A stretch of DNA of 64,000 nt from Inquilinus limosus DSM 16000 (GCF_000423185.1 NZ_AUHM01000005.1:62001-126000), one strand, 5' to 3'. Positions 15,725 through 24,000 are shown, counted from the stretch's first letter. Translations and numbers: made by a program. Notes: generated from the letters alone by a model not told the origin.

Positions 15725-16807
15725 TCAAGCCGTCGCGGCCGGCAGGCGGGCGCCGGTCTCGCGGTCGAAACACAGCGCGCGGGCGAGGTCCGGCCGGGCC
15801 CAGGCGCGGCGCCGGCCGCGGCCCAGATCGTCGCCCTGGTCCTCCGGCCGGCTGGCCAGGATCTCGGTGCCGTCGTCGGCGCGCAGCAGCATCACGGTAC
15901 GGACGTTCAGCGGCGTCACCGCCTCGAGGTCGACCGGCACCGCGTCCTCCGCCGGCTCGAACCGCACCTCGACATCTTCCGGCCTTAGCCCGACCAGGCA
16001 GGGCTTGCCGGCGGGAGCACTGCCCGGCGCGGGGAAGGCGGTGCCGGCGATGCTGATGCGGCCGTCCCGCGCCGCGGTCTCGATCAGGTTGATCGGCGGA
16101 TCGCCGAACAACCGGGCGATCCGCGTGTCCGCTGGCATGCCGTAGATGCCGGCCGGGGTGTCGATCTGGCGAAAGCGGCCGTCCAGCAGCACGCCGACCC
16201 GGTCGCCCAGCGCCATCGCCTCCTTATAGTCCTGGGTGACGTAGAGGACGGTGGCGCCGACCGCGCGCAGGAGGCGTGGCAGTTCCTGCCGCATCTCGTA
16301 GCGGATCTTGGCGTCGACATTGCGCAGCGGGTCGTCGAGCAGCAGGACGGAAGGCGAGGAGACCAGGCTGCGGGCCAGCGCGGTGCGCTGCTTCTGCCCG
16401 TTCGACAGCTGCTTCGGCAGGTGGTCCAGCACATGGGCGATGCGCAGCAGCTCCGCCGCCTCCTGCACCCGCTTCCGGATCTCGGCCTCGGATGCCCGCC
16501 GCGCCCGCAGCGGGCTGGCGATGTTCTCGAAGGCCGGCAGGTGCGGGTAGAGGGCGAAGTTCTGGAACGCCATGCCGACATCCCGCGCCTCGGGCCCCTG
16601 GCCGAGGATCGAGGTGCCGCCGATGCGGATGTCGCCCGCCTCGGGCTGCAGGATGCCGGCGATCAGGCGCAGCAGCACCGTCTTGCCGGCGCCTGACGGG
16701 CCGAACACCACGACGAACTCGCCCTTCTCGACCTCCAGGTCGAGGCCGTCGAGGATGCGCATCTTGCCGAAGCTCTTGCCGATGCCGGCGATGTCGAGGA
16801 AGGCCAT
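15725..16807 (-). CDS. ABC importer ATPase, GlpS/GlpT-like subunit with degenerate catalytic residues
   Basis: A 360-residue MalK-type ATPase with a C-terminal TOBE domain. Walker A GPSGAGKT at 37-44 and the Q-loop Gln82 are normal. Three catalytic features differ from the consensus: the signature is LSNGQ (134-138), the Walker B glutamate is Asp159 (LLLDDP), and the H-switch histidine is Gln192 (VTQD). It probably works as one half of a heterodimer with the product of the next gene, 8 bp downstream. Energising the polyol importer is its expected role. No regulatory fusion is seen. Confidence 0.85.
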   Translation of the reverse strand: MAFLDIAGIGKSFGKMRILDGLDLEVEKGEFVVVFGPSGAGKTVLLRLIAGILQPEAGDIRIGGTSILGQGPEARDVGMAFQNFALYPHLPAFENIASPLRARRASEAEIRKRVQEAAELLRIAHVLDHLPKQLSNGQKQRTALARSLVSSPSVLLLDDPLRNVDAKIRYEMRQELPRLLRAVGATVLYVTQDYKEAMALGDRVGVLLDGRFRQIDTPAGIYGMPADTRIARLFGDPPINLIETAARDGRISIAGTAFPAPGSAPAGKPCLVGLRPEDVEVRFEPAEDAVPVDLEAVTPLNVRTVMLLRADDGTEILASRPEDQGDDLGRGRRRAWARPDLARALCFDRETGARLPAATA

Positions 16808-16812
16808 GGTCG

Positions 16813-17673
16813 TCACCCCTTCACGGCGCCGAGGCTGAGCCCCTCGACCAGGTAGCGCTGGGCGTAGAGGGCGAGGGCCAGGGTCGGCAGGATCGACAGC
16901 ACCAGCGCCGCGGCGATCTGGCCGTAATTGATGCCGGAGGCGGTGATGAAGGCCAGCGCCCCGACCGTGACCGGCTGGATCGAGCTGGACCCCAGGATCA
17001 GCGCGAAGATGAAGTTGTTCCAGGCGAAGATGAAGGCCAAGAGGGCGGCGGCGGCGATGCCGGGCCGGGCCAGCGGCACCGCGATCTTCAGGAAGGTGCG
17101 CAGCCAGGAATGGCCGTCCAGGCGGTAGGCGTTCTCGATGTCCTCGCTGATGTCCTCGAAATAGCCGCGCACGATCCACAGGATCAGCGGCAGGGTGATC
17201 AGCTGGTACACCCAGATCAGACCGATATAGGTGTCACTGAGGCCGAGGTCCTGGAAGTACAGCTGCAGCGGCAGCAGCACCAGCAGCGGCGGGGCGAAGC
17301 GGAAGGACAGCATGGTGAAGGCCATGTTCTCGCCCAGGCGGAACTTGAACCGGGCGAAGGCATAGGCCGCCGGCACGCCGAGCAGCAGCGACAGCAGCAC
17401 CGAGGAGGCGCTGAGGATCAGGCTGTTCAGCAGGTTCTGCATGTAGTCGATCTTCAGCGCGCCGACATTGGTGGAGAGCTCGCCGGCGATCAGTGCGGCA
17501 TAGTTCTCCAGCGTCGGGGTGAAGGCCAGGCTCGGCGGGCTGCGCAGGATGTCGGCGTTGGTCATGAACGACATCAGCGCCACCCAGACCAGCGGGAACA
17601 GGAAGAACAGCGCCACCAGGGTCAGGAGGACGCCGTGGAGGATCCGGCCGCCAATTCCACTCGCATGGTTCAT
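16813..17673 (-). CDS. Carbohydrate ABC importer permease (MalG/UgpE type)
   Basis: A 286-residue inner-membrane protein with six hydrophobic segments, the first at about 12-35. The cytoplasmic coupling (EAA) loop is ENAYRLDGHSWLRTFLKIAVPLA. It forms the pore with the permease encoded at 17980 and carries the solute from the binding protein at 19023. The ATG at 17673 has GGGAGG 5 bases upstream. The gap to the preceding permease is 306 bp and is occupied by a repeat element, which is unusual inside an importer operon. The first ATPase starts 5 bp downstream. Confidence 0.87.
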   Translation of the reverse strand: MNHASGIGGRILHGVLLTLVALFFLFPLVWVALMSFMTNADILRSPPSLAFTPTLENYAALIAGELSTNVGALKIDYMQNLLNSLILSASSVLLSLLLGVPAAYAFARFKFRLGENMAFTMLSFRFAPPLLVLLPLQLYFQDLGLSDTYIGLIWVYQLITLPLILWIVRGYFEDISEDIENAYRLDGHSWLRTFLKIAVPLARPGIAAAALLAFIFAWNNFIFALILGSSSIQPVTVGALAFITASGINYGQIAAALVLSILPTLALALYAQRYLVEGLSLGAVKG

Positions 17674-17734
17674 GGCTTCCCTCCCGTCTTCACACGTCGA
17701 TGACCGAGAACGATCCAAGGCTTCGAGCGCGTGA

Positions 17735-17935
17735 CCTCTCCCGCTTGCGCGAGAGGTCGGGCTCGCGCAGCGAGACCGGGTGAGGGCGAAGCGGTCTCGC
17801 CACGTTCGCGGGCATCGCCTGGAAAGGAACCGGTGGCCCGTCCGCCCCCGGAAACGATGGCTCTTTCAATCGAGGGCGGCTGGCCGTCACCCGGAGCCGC
17901 TTCGCGTCTCCGACCTCTCCCGCAAGCGGAAGAGG
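17735..17935. repeat. MITE-like element with ~52-bp inverted arms between two permease genes
   Basis: The arms at 17735-17786 and 17884-17935 are near-exact reverse complements; each holds CCTCTCCCGC, AGAGGT and CCGGGTGA blocks. The core between them has no convincing gene. The element fills most of the 306-bp gap at 17674-17979 between the two permease genes of one importer; nothing else was seen in that gap apart from the ribosome binding site of the downstream permease. Its motif differs from that of the element at 9531-9695, so at least two repeat families are present. RNA across it would fold into a long hairpin and could set the ratio of upstream to downstream products. Confidence 0.65.
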
Positions 17936-17979
17936 CAATTGGATGGCGCTCATGGAGAGACCCGTGCATCAACTGGCCC

Positions 17980-18903
17980 CTAGGCCCGGCCATGCGCGCG
18001 GGCGCGCAGGCGGAGCCACTGCTTGATGAAGACGTTGCTGAGCGCGAAGGTGATCGCCCACAGCACCATCAGGATCGCGGCCGACCGGCCGATATTGGTG
18101 AAGGTGAAGGCCTCGAGATAGGCGCGGATCTGGAACAGCATCAGCCGGTCGCCCGGGCCGCCCTGGGTCATGGCGTAGACGATGTCGAACTGCTGGATGC
18201 TGTCCAGCATGCGGAACAGGCTGGCCGTCAGGATGTAGGGCAGCAGCATCGGCAGGGTGATGCGGAAGAACACGAAGCTGCGCGGCACGCCGTCCAGCTC
18301 CGCCGCCTCGAAGGGCTGGCGGGGCAGGGCGCGCAGGCCCGCCAGCAGCAGGATGGCGATGAAGGGCGTGTAGACCCAGGTGTCGACCAGCACCACGGTG
18401 AACATCGCCGTCGACGGGTCCGACGCCCAGCGGAAATCGGGGAAGCCGAGGCTGCTGACGAGATAGCTGAGGATCCCGAAATTCGGGTTGGTCATCAGCT
18501 TCCACATCAGGCTGGCGATCGCCGGCGCCACCATCAGCGGCAGGATCAGCAGCACGCTCATCAGGTCGTTGACCAGCGTGCGCCGCACCAGCAGCAGGGC
18601 GATGCCGAGGCCCAGCAGCAGCTGCAGCCCCACGGTCAGCACCGTATAGGTCAGCGACACCTGGATCGTGTTCCAGAACCGGCCGTCGCCGAACAGCGCC
18701 ACGAAGTTGTCGAGCCAGACCATCCGGCGCCCGGCCGGGAAGGCCAGGTTGTAGCGCTGCAGCGAGTAGTACACGGCCGTCGCGAAGGGGATCAGGATCC
18801 CGATCGTGACCAGGAGGGCGGGCAGGCTCAGCAGATAGGGCAGCAGGCCAGGGCCGGCGCGGCGGCGCGTTCGGGGCGCGGTGTCGGCGGTGATCGTGGA
18901 CAC
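17980..18903 (-). CDS. Carbohydrate ABC importer permease (MalF/UgpA type)
   Basis: A 307-residue inner-membrane protein with six hydrophobic segments. The coupling loop is EAAELDGVPRSFVFFRITLPM, close to the EAA consensus. A PGDRLMLFQIRAYLEAF segment near the end is typical of sugar permeases. The start is a GTG at 18903 with AGAGGA 9 bases upstream; no ATG fits the N-terminus. It follows the binding-protein gene after two perfect hairpins (18938-19010), the usual arrangement for making more binding protein than permease. It partners the permease at 16813. Confidence 0.87.
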   Translation of the reverse strand: MSTITADTAPRTRRRAGPGLLPYLLSLPALLVTIGILIPFATAVYYSLQRYNLAFPAGRRMVWLDNFVALFGDGRFWNTIQVSLTYTVLTVGLQLLLGLGIALLLVRRTLVNDLMSVLLILPLMVAPAIASLMWKLMTNPNFGILSYLVSSLGFPDFRWASDPSTAMFTVVLVDTWVYTPFIAILLLAGLRALPRQPFEAAELDGVPRSFVFFRITLPMLLPYILTASLFRMLDSIQQFDIVYAMTQGGPGDRLMLFQIRAYLEAFTFTNIGRSAAILMVLWAITFALSNVFIKQWLRLRARAHGRA

Positions 18904-18937
18904 GGGTCGGAATCCTCTGTCGGAACCTTCGCTGGGG

Positions 18938-19010
18938 CCCCGCCACCGCCGGGGGGAGAAGCGGCGGTGGCGGGGCTGCCGCGCGGGCCGGCGGGGCGAA
19001 GGCCGGCCCG
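18938..19010 (-). promoter_or_regulatory. Tandem perfect hairpins between binding protein and permease genes
   Basis: Two inverted repeats lie in the 119-bp gap. The one nearest the binding-protein gene has 9-bp arms CGGGCCGGC (18984-18992) and GCCGGCCCG (19002-19010). The second has 14-bp arms CCCCGCCACCGCCG (18938-18951) and CGGCGGTGGCGGGG (18962-18975) with a 10-base loop. Such structures protect the 3' end of the binding-protein message or cause partial termination, which is well known between malE and malF-like genes. Confidence 0.6.
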
Positions 19011-19022
19011 GCGGGCGAGGCG

Positions 19023-20462
19023 TCAGTCGGCCAGTCCGGCGTCCTGCAGCTGCTGGTCGATGAATTCGGCCAGCTGGTCCAGTCCCTCGTCGACCGGGAT
19101 CTCCTTGGCGTACATCTTCTGCAGACTCGCGGCCCATTCCGTGGTCAGGTTGAAGAACAGCGGCTGCGGGGTGAAGTAGATCTTCGACCCGGCGGCCGAG
19201 GCCTTGTACTGGTCGAGATAGCCGGGATAGCTCTCCAGCCGCTTGTGGAAGTCGGCATTGTCCCAGACCGACTGGCGCACCGGATTGACCAAGTCGGCCT
19301 TGGTGGCGCCGAAGGTGGTGTGCTCAGTGCCGCTGGCCCATTGCACGAAGTACCAGCCGGCCTCGGGCTGCTGCGAGAAGGCGCTCATCGCCAGCGACCA
19401 GATCCAGACATTCGGCGTCGGCGCCGCGGCGCCGGGCTTGGCGCTGAAGGCGTGGTAGGCCAGGTTGCCGGCCTCCTTGGTGCCCTTGTTCTGGAAATAC
19501 CCGAGGATGTCGGCGTCGAAGATCATGGCCGAGGCCCCGGCGCCCAGGTCGTTGCCGACCTCGTACCAGGTGTAGGTGGTCCAGTTCTTCGGCCCGCCCT
19601 TCTGAATCATCTCGATCCAGAGCCTGGTGAACTCCTTGGCCTCGGCGCTGTTCATCGCCGCCTTCAGCTTGCCGTCGGTGACCTCGAAGTCCTTGCCGCC
19701 GTAATTGGTCAGGCCCGACAGATAGCCCGGATGGATCGTCGCCCAGCTGCGGCTGCCGCGCACGCCGACGCCGTAGAAGCCCTGGTTCAGCGCGCTCAGC
19801 TTCGCCGCCTGGTCCACCATCTCCGGCAGGTCCTTGGGCGGCTTCATGCCGGCGGCGTCGAAGATCCGCTTGTTGTAGGCGACGCTGTTCAGCTCGAAGC
19901 CCCAGGGCACGGCCCATTGCTTGGCGCCGCTGCCGCCCAAGGGCTCGCCCGGCACGCCCGACCAGGCGGTGGAGGCGCGCAGGCCCGGCAGCAGATCGTC
20001 CCAGTTGTAGGAAGCGGCCGTCAGCTCCGGGTTCTTGATGTACTCGTTCATGTCGGTCAGCCAGCCGGCCGGGCCGTACTGCCAGGTCTGGTAGGCGCCG
20101 GTCATGAACACGTCGTATTGCGGCGACTTGCTCGACAGGGTGGCGGTGACCTTGTCGAAATAGACGTCCTCCGGGAACACGTCGTAGCCGACGTCGAGGC
20201 CGGTCAGGGCCTTGAAGTTGTCGAGATTGGCGATCATCGCATCCGTGTAGGGATGCTTGTTCAGCAGCAGGCTGATCTTCTTGCCGGCGAACTTCTTGAA
20301 GTCGGGGCCGGTGGCGGCCAGCGCCCGGGTGCCGGCCTGGTTCAAGAGGAATCCGGCCGCGGCGGCGCCGAGGCCCAGTTTCGCGGCACCGGTCATCAGC
20401 TCCCGCCGCGAGATCCGGCCGGCGACATGACGGTCGAACAGGTCGGTGGTGCGCTTCTCCAT
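19023..20462 (-). CDS. Polyol/sugar ABC importer solute-binding protein, Tat-type signal
   Basis: A 479-residue periplasmic binding protein of the extracellular solute-binding family 1 (UgpB/GlpV-like). The N-terminus has a twin-arginine-like signal, RISRRELMTGAAKLGLGA, followed by a hydrophobic stretch and cleavage near TRALA at about residue 48. The central part has GAYQTWQYGPAGWLTDMNEY and a WAVPWGFELNSVAYNKRIF segment typical of the fold. The length and Tat-like leader fit GlpV-type proteins. It is the first transport gene after the SorC regulator, 28 bp downstream, with GGGAGG before the ATG, and is expected to be the most abundant product. The ligand is probably a polyol (inference from the operon). 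Confidence 0.87.
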   Translation of the reverse strand: MEKRTTDLFDRHVAGRISRRELMTGAAKLGLGAAAAGFLLNQAGTRALAATGPDFKKFAGKKISLLLNKHPYTDAMIANLDNFKALTGLDVGYDVFPEDVYFDKVTATLSSKSPQYDVFMTGAYQTWQYGPAGWLTDMNEYIKNPELTAASYNWDDLLPGLRASTAWSGVPGEPLGGSGAKQWAVPWGFELNSVAYNKRIFDAAGMKPPKDLPEMVDQAAKLSALNQGFYGVGVRGSRSWATIHPGYLSGLTNYGGKDFEVTDGKLKAAMNSAEAKEFTRLWIEMIQKGGPKNWTTYTWYEVGNDLGAGASAMIFDADILGYFQNKGTKEAGNLAYHAFSAKPGAAAPTPNVWIWSLAMSAFSQQPEAGWYFVQWASGTEHTTFGATKADLVNPVRQSVWDNADFHKRLESYPGYLDQYKASAAGSKIYFTPQPLFFNLTTEWAASLQKMYAKEIPVDEGLDQLAEFIDQQLQDAGLAD

Positions 20463-20490
20463 TTCGTTTCCTCCCATGATGTTCTGGTTG

Positions 20491-21465
20491 TCAGCCGATC
20501 CGGCGCAGGCGCTGCGGCGGCCGGGAACCGCGGAGCCTGGCCATGGCCACCGCCGCGGATTCGTCGATGATCAGATCGGTCACCGTGCCGCTCAGCAGCG
20601 CCGCGGTGATGGCCTCGGCCTTGACCGCGCCGCCGGCGATGGCGACGACGCGGCGGCCCTTGAGGTCGGCGAGGCCGACGCTCAGCGCCCGGTCGTTGAC
20701 CTCGGAGGCGACGCGGCGACCCTCGGCGTCGAGGAACTGGCCGACCAGGTCGCCGACCGCGCCCTTGGCGCGCAGGTCGTCATACTCGTCCCGGGTCAGC
20801 ACCCCGGTCTGCAGCATATGCGCCTCGGGGCCCAGCTCGCCGATGCCGACCAGGCACAAAGTGGCCCGGTGGGCCAGGGACAGCACCGCCTGGACGCTCT
20901 TCTGCGACAGCATCACCGCCTTGTCGGCCAGGCTGTCGGCCGCCATCGGCACCGGCATGAAGTAGCCTTCGCCGCCGGTCTTGTCGGCCAGGCGATGCAC
21001 CACGTCGAAGGGGTTGGCGGAGGATTTCCGGGTCAGGCTGCCCAGCAGCGACACGAATTTGACGTCGGGCGCGGCGACCCGGGGCAGCCGGTTGACCAGG
21101 GCGGCCAGGGTGCGGCCGTGGCTGACGCCGATCACCTTCTCGCCCGGCGTCTCCAGATAACGTGACAGGTAGGCCGCGCCTTCGGCTCCGAGAGCCTCGA
21201 AGGGCTGGTCCTGCTCATCGATCGCCGGGACGACGCGGCAGAAGCCGAGGCCGTAGCGGTCGATCAGCCCGTCCTCCAGCTTCAGGCATTCGGCCGGGCG
21301 GCCGGCGATGTGGACGCTGACCAGCCCCAGCTCCTCGGCCAGCGAGATCAGGCGATGCGCCTTGACCCGCGACACGCCCAGCCGGTCGGCGATCTCGCCC
21401 TGGGTCAGGCGGCGCACATAGGAGAGCCACGCGGCGCGCGTGGCGAGGCTGACTTGGTCGTCCAT
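20491..21465 (-). CDS. SorC-family sugar-binding transcriptional regulator, EryD-like
   Basis: A 324-residue regulator: an N-terminal helix-turn-helix (LTQGEIADRLGVSRVKAHRLISLAEELGLV, about 20-50) and a large effector domain of the SorC/DeoR-C type with VIGVSHGRTLAAL, VKFVSLLGSL and VVAIAGGAVKAEAI segments, which bind phosphorylated sugars. SorC proteins (SorC, DeoR of Bacillus, EryD) usually respond to a phosphorylated pathway intermediate. It is the first gene of the 14-gene polyol operon, 28 bp before the binding protein, so it probably controls itself and the operon through the site at 21481-21494. Confidence 0.87.
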   Translation of the reverse strand: MDDQVSLATRAAWLSYVRRLTQGEIADRLGVSRVKAHRLISLAEELGLVSVHIAGRPAECLKLEDGLIDRYGLGFCRVVPAIDEQDQPFEALGAEGAAYLSRYLETPGEKVIGVSHGRTLAALVNRLPRVAAPDVKFVSLLGSLTRKSSANPFDVVHRLADKTGGEGYFMPVPMAADSLADKAVMLSQKSVQAVLSLAHRATLCLVGIGELGPEAHMLQTGVLTRDEYDDLRAKGAVGDLVGQFLDAEGRRVASEVNDRALSVGLADLKGRRVVAIAGGAVKAEAITAALLSGTVTDLIIDESAAVAMARLRGSRPPQRLRRIG

Positions 21466-21480
21466 CCCGTCGGTCCGGTC

Positions 21481-21494
21481 TGTAATTTTTTACA
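21481..21494. promoter_or_regulatory. Candidate SorC operator upstream of the polyol operon
   Basis: A 14-bp inverted repeat TGTAA-TTTT-TTACA lies 15 bp before the SorC start codon, within an AT-rich patch that stands out in GC-rich surroundings. The spacing to the start would let bound protein block transcription initiation or elongation. The rest of the 181-bp gap (21466-21646) shows no gene. Confidence 0.45.
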
Positions 21495-21646
21495 CCGGCT
21501 GAACAGAATTTCATCGTGGCGCGGATTCAGGCCGGCGTCAACCCGCCAGGAAGGGGAGGTGCCCGCAGGGAAGCCGTCGGCGGCCCCGCATGATCATGAT
21601 CGTCGCTGCGGCCGTATTCGCGGCTAAGCGGCCGGCATGCCGCTCC

Positions 21647-22345
21647 TCATCGCTTGCCGATCGCCGAGGACAGTGCCGCCCGGACGATCTGCCAGGCGGC
21701 CTCGACCAGCCCGGCCGTGACCCGGCCGGCGGCCGGGGCGTCGCCGCGGCGGATCGCATCGATCATCTGCTGGTTGGCTTCGATCGCGATCGCCGTCATC
21801 TCCTCCGACACGCCATAGGCCAGGTGCCGGTAACGCAGCGCCGGCTTCTGCACGATCGCCAGCAGGCGCTGCAGCACGGCATTGCCCGAGGCCTCGTGCA
21901 GCGTCTCGGTCAGCGCGACATTGGCGTCGAAGCAGCGTTCGACGTCGCCGGCCTCCAGCGCCGACCGCATCGCCGCGAGGGCGACGGAGAGCTCGCCGGC
22001 GACCGCGACCGGGTTGGCCGAGCGGGCCGCGCCTTCCGCCGCAAGCGCCTCCAGCTTCACCCGGCAGGAATAGATCTGGTCGAGATCCGCCAGCGACATC
22101 GGCGCCACCCGCACGCCCTGACGCGGCCGGCGGATCACCAGGCCCGTGCCCTCCAGCAGCCGCAGCGCCTCGCGCACCGGCGACCGGCTGATGCCGTAGC
22201 GCTCGCACAGCTCCTCCTCCACCAGCTTGGCGCCGGGGGGCAGCTCGCGCAGGATGATCTTGCGCTCGAGGAAGGCGAGCACCGTCTGCGACAGCACCGG
22301 CCGGCGCGGGGCGCCGCTGTCTTCATCCGGGGTGGCGGTCTCCAT
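21647..22345 (-). CDS. GntR/FadR (FCD) family transcriptional regulator
   Basis: A 232-residue regulator with an N-terminal GntR winged helix (LVEEELCERYGISRSPVREALRLLEGTGLV, about 40-75) and an all-helical FCD effector domain with DLDQIYSCRVKLEALAAEGAA and the metal-binding-type histidines in LHEASGN and RYRHLAYG. It is the last gene of the leftward operon that begins with the 2OG oxygenase at 27158, 9 bp after the PotC-like permease stop. Its likely operator is the palindrome pair at 27183-27213, since GTATAC-centred sites are usual for this family. The effector is unknown. Confidence 0.85.
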   Translation of the reverse strand: METATPDEDSGAPRRPVLSQTVLAFLERKIILRELPPGAKLVEEELCERYGISRSPVREALRLLEGTGLVIRRPRQGVRVAPMSLADLDQIYSCRVKLEALAAEGAARSANPVAVAGELSVALAAMRSALEAGDVERCFDANVALTETLHEASGNAVLQRLLAIVQKPALRYRHLAYGVSEEMTAIAIEANQQMIDAIRRGDAPAAGRVTAGLVEAAWQIVRAALSSAIGKR

Positions 22346-22354
22346 GATCGGGCG

Positions 22355-23146
22355 TCAGAACCTCTGGATCTTGAGGCCGAGGACCTTCTCGGTCACCACC
22401 ACCACCAGCAGCGTCATGACGATGCTGACGGTGGAGACGGCCGCGGCCTCCGGCGTGAAGTTCAGGCGAAGATAATCGAACAGCTGGATCGGCAGGGTCG
22501 AGGTTCCGACGTCCTTCAGCAGGAACGAGATCGCGAAGGTGTCGAAGGAGATGATGAAGGCGAACAGGCAGCCGCCGATCAGCCCCGGCTTGATCAGCGG
22601 CAGGGTGATGCGGACGAAGACCCGCCACGGCCGGGCGCCGAGGCTGCGCGCCGCCAGCTCCCACGACCGGTCGAAGCCCTGCAGCGAGGCCGAGACGTTC
22701 ATGAACACGAAGGGCAGGGTGATCAGGACATGGCCGGTGACCAGAGCCACCAGGTTCCGCGTGCCGATGCCGATCGCGTAGAAGAAGAACAAGAGCGCGA
22801 TCGCCGTCAGCACCTCGGGCAGCAGGAGAGGCGCCAGCACGGCGATGCGGATCGCCTCCTTCGCCCGGCCGGCATGGCGGGCGTGGTAGAGGGCGGCGGC
22901 GGTGCCGATCGCGGCGGAGACCAGGGTGGCGATCGCCGCGACCTGCAGCGAGGTCCGGATCGCGGTGACGAACACCTCGTTGCCGAAGAAGGCCTCGTAC
23001 CAGCGCAGCGACAGGCCCTGTGGCGGGAAGGCCAGAAAGGCGCCGGCGCTGAAGGAGGCGCCGACCACGACCAGGATCGGCGCCAGCAGGAAGGCGTAGA
23101 CCAGCCCGCAGAAGACCGGGAACAGGATCGGGCGCCGTGGCTTCAT
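22355..23146 (-). CDS. Pot-type ABC importer permease (PotC-like)
   Basis: A 263-residue inner-membrane protein with about six hydrophobic segments, starting with a helix at 8-30. The coupling loop is ELAARSLGARPWRVFVRITLPLI, a good EAA motif. The family imports spermidine/putrescine, opines, iron(III) chelates or other small cations. The ATG overlaps the PotB-like stop (ATGA), so the two permeases are translated together. It is followed by the GntR regulator. Confidence 0.87.
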   Translation of the reverse strand: MKPRRPILFPVFCGLVYAFLLAPILVVVGASFSAGAFLAFPPQGLSLRWYEAFFGNEVFVTAIRTSLQVAAIATLVSAAIGTAAALYHARHAGRAKEAIRIAVLAPLLLPEVLTAIALLFFFYAIGIGTRNLVALVTGHVLITLPFVFMNVSASLQGFDRSWELAARSLGARPWRVFVRITLPLIKPGLIGGCLFAFIISFDTFAISFLLKDVGTSTLPIQLFDYLRLNFTPEAAAVSTVSIVMTLLVVVVTEKVLGLKIQRF

Positions 23147-24000
23147 GACGCCCACCGCATCCGCGTGGCCCGGGCGAACAGGACGACGCAGAGCCCGCCG
23201 GCGACGCTGAGCATCAGGGCCAGGGCCGAGCCCAGCGGCCATTGGAAGGCGTCGGTCAGCGTGTCGACCACGGTCAGGGTCATGGTCTTCACCCGCATGC
23301 CGCCGATCAGTACCGGGGTGACATAGGCGCTGAGCGCCAGCACGAAGACCAGGATGCAGCCGGACTGGATCCCGGGCAGGGCCAGCGGCAGCACGATGCG
23401 CCGGAACGCAACCCGCCTCGTGGCGCCGAGCGACCGTCCCGCCGCTTCCAGCGCCGGGTCGATGGTCTGCAGCGCCGCCATGATCGGCAGGATCATGAAC
23501 GGCAGGAAGACATGGGTCAGGGCGATGACGATGCCGAGCGTGTTGTACATCAGCGGCAGCGGCGCCAAGGTCAGGCCCAGCGACCGGGCGACCTTGTTGA
23601 TGACGCCGTTGTTGCCCAGGAGGATGGTCCAGCCGAAGCTGCGGACCACGATCCCGACCAGCAGCGGCGACAGCACGATGCCGTACAGCACCGGGCGCCA
23701 GCGCGACCGGCTGCGCGCCAGCTGCCAGGCGACGGGGAAGCCGATCAAGAGCGTCGCCGCGGTGGTCAGGAGCGCAATCCACAGCGTGCTGCCCAGCTGG
23801 GCCAGGTAGTAGCCGTCGGTCAGGGCGCGCTCGTAGTTGTCCAGCGTCAGCCCGGGCCCGTAGGGCGCGCCGGTGGCCGGCGGCCGGACGCTCATCAGCA
23901 CGATGTTGAGATAGGGCACCAGCAGGAACACGCCGAGCAGGACCGCCGCCGGCGCGATCATCAGCCAGGTCCAGGGCAGCTTCCTACGCCGGGCGGTCAT
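23143..24000 (-). CDS. Pot-type ABC importer permease (PotB-like)
   Basis: A 285-residue inner-membrane protein; the first membrane helix is at about 11-30, followed by a periplasmic loop and five further segments. The coupling loop is EAAGRSLGATRRVAFRRIVLPLA. It forms the heterodimeric channel with the PotC-like permease, with which it overlaps by 4 bases, and its own ATG overlaps the ATPase stop by 4 bases. No substrate-specific feature can be read. Confidence 0.87.
   Translation of the reverse strand: MTARRRKLPWTWLMIAPAAVLLGVFLLVPYLNIVLMSVRPPATGAPYGPGLTLDNYERALTDGYYLAQLGSTLWIALLTTAATLLIGFPVAWQLARSRSRWRPVLYGIVLSPLLVGIVVRSFGWTILLGNNGVINKVARSLGLTLAPLPLMYNTLGIVIALTHVFLPFMILPIMAALQTIDPALEAAGRSLGATRRVAFRRIVLPLALPGIQSGCILVFVLALSAYVTPVLIGGMRVKTMTLTVVDTLTDAFQWPLGSALALMLSVAGGLCVVLFARATRMRWAS

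Noticed and set aside
21589-21598. Palindrome CATGATCATG downstream of the SorC gene region
   Set aside because: Only 10 bp, and it lies between the 5' end of one gene and the 3' end of another with no promoter features nearby; chance is likely.
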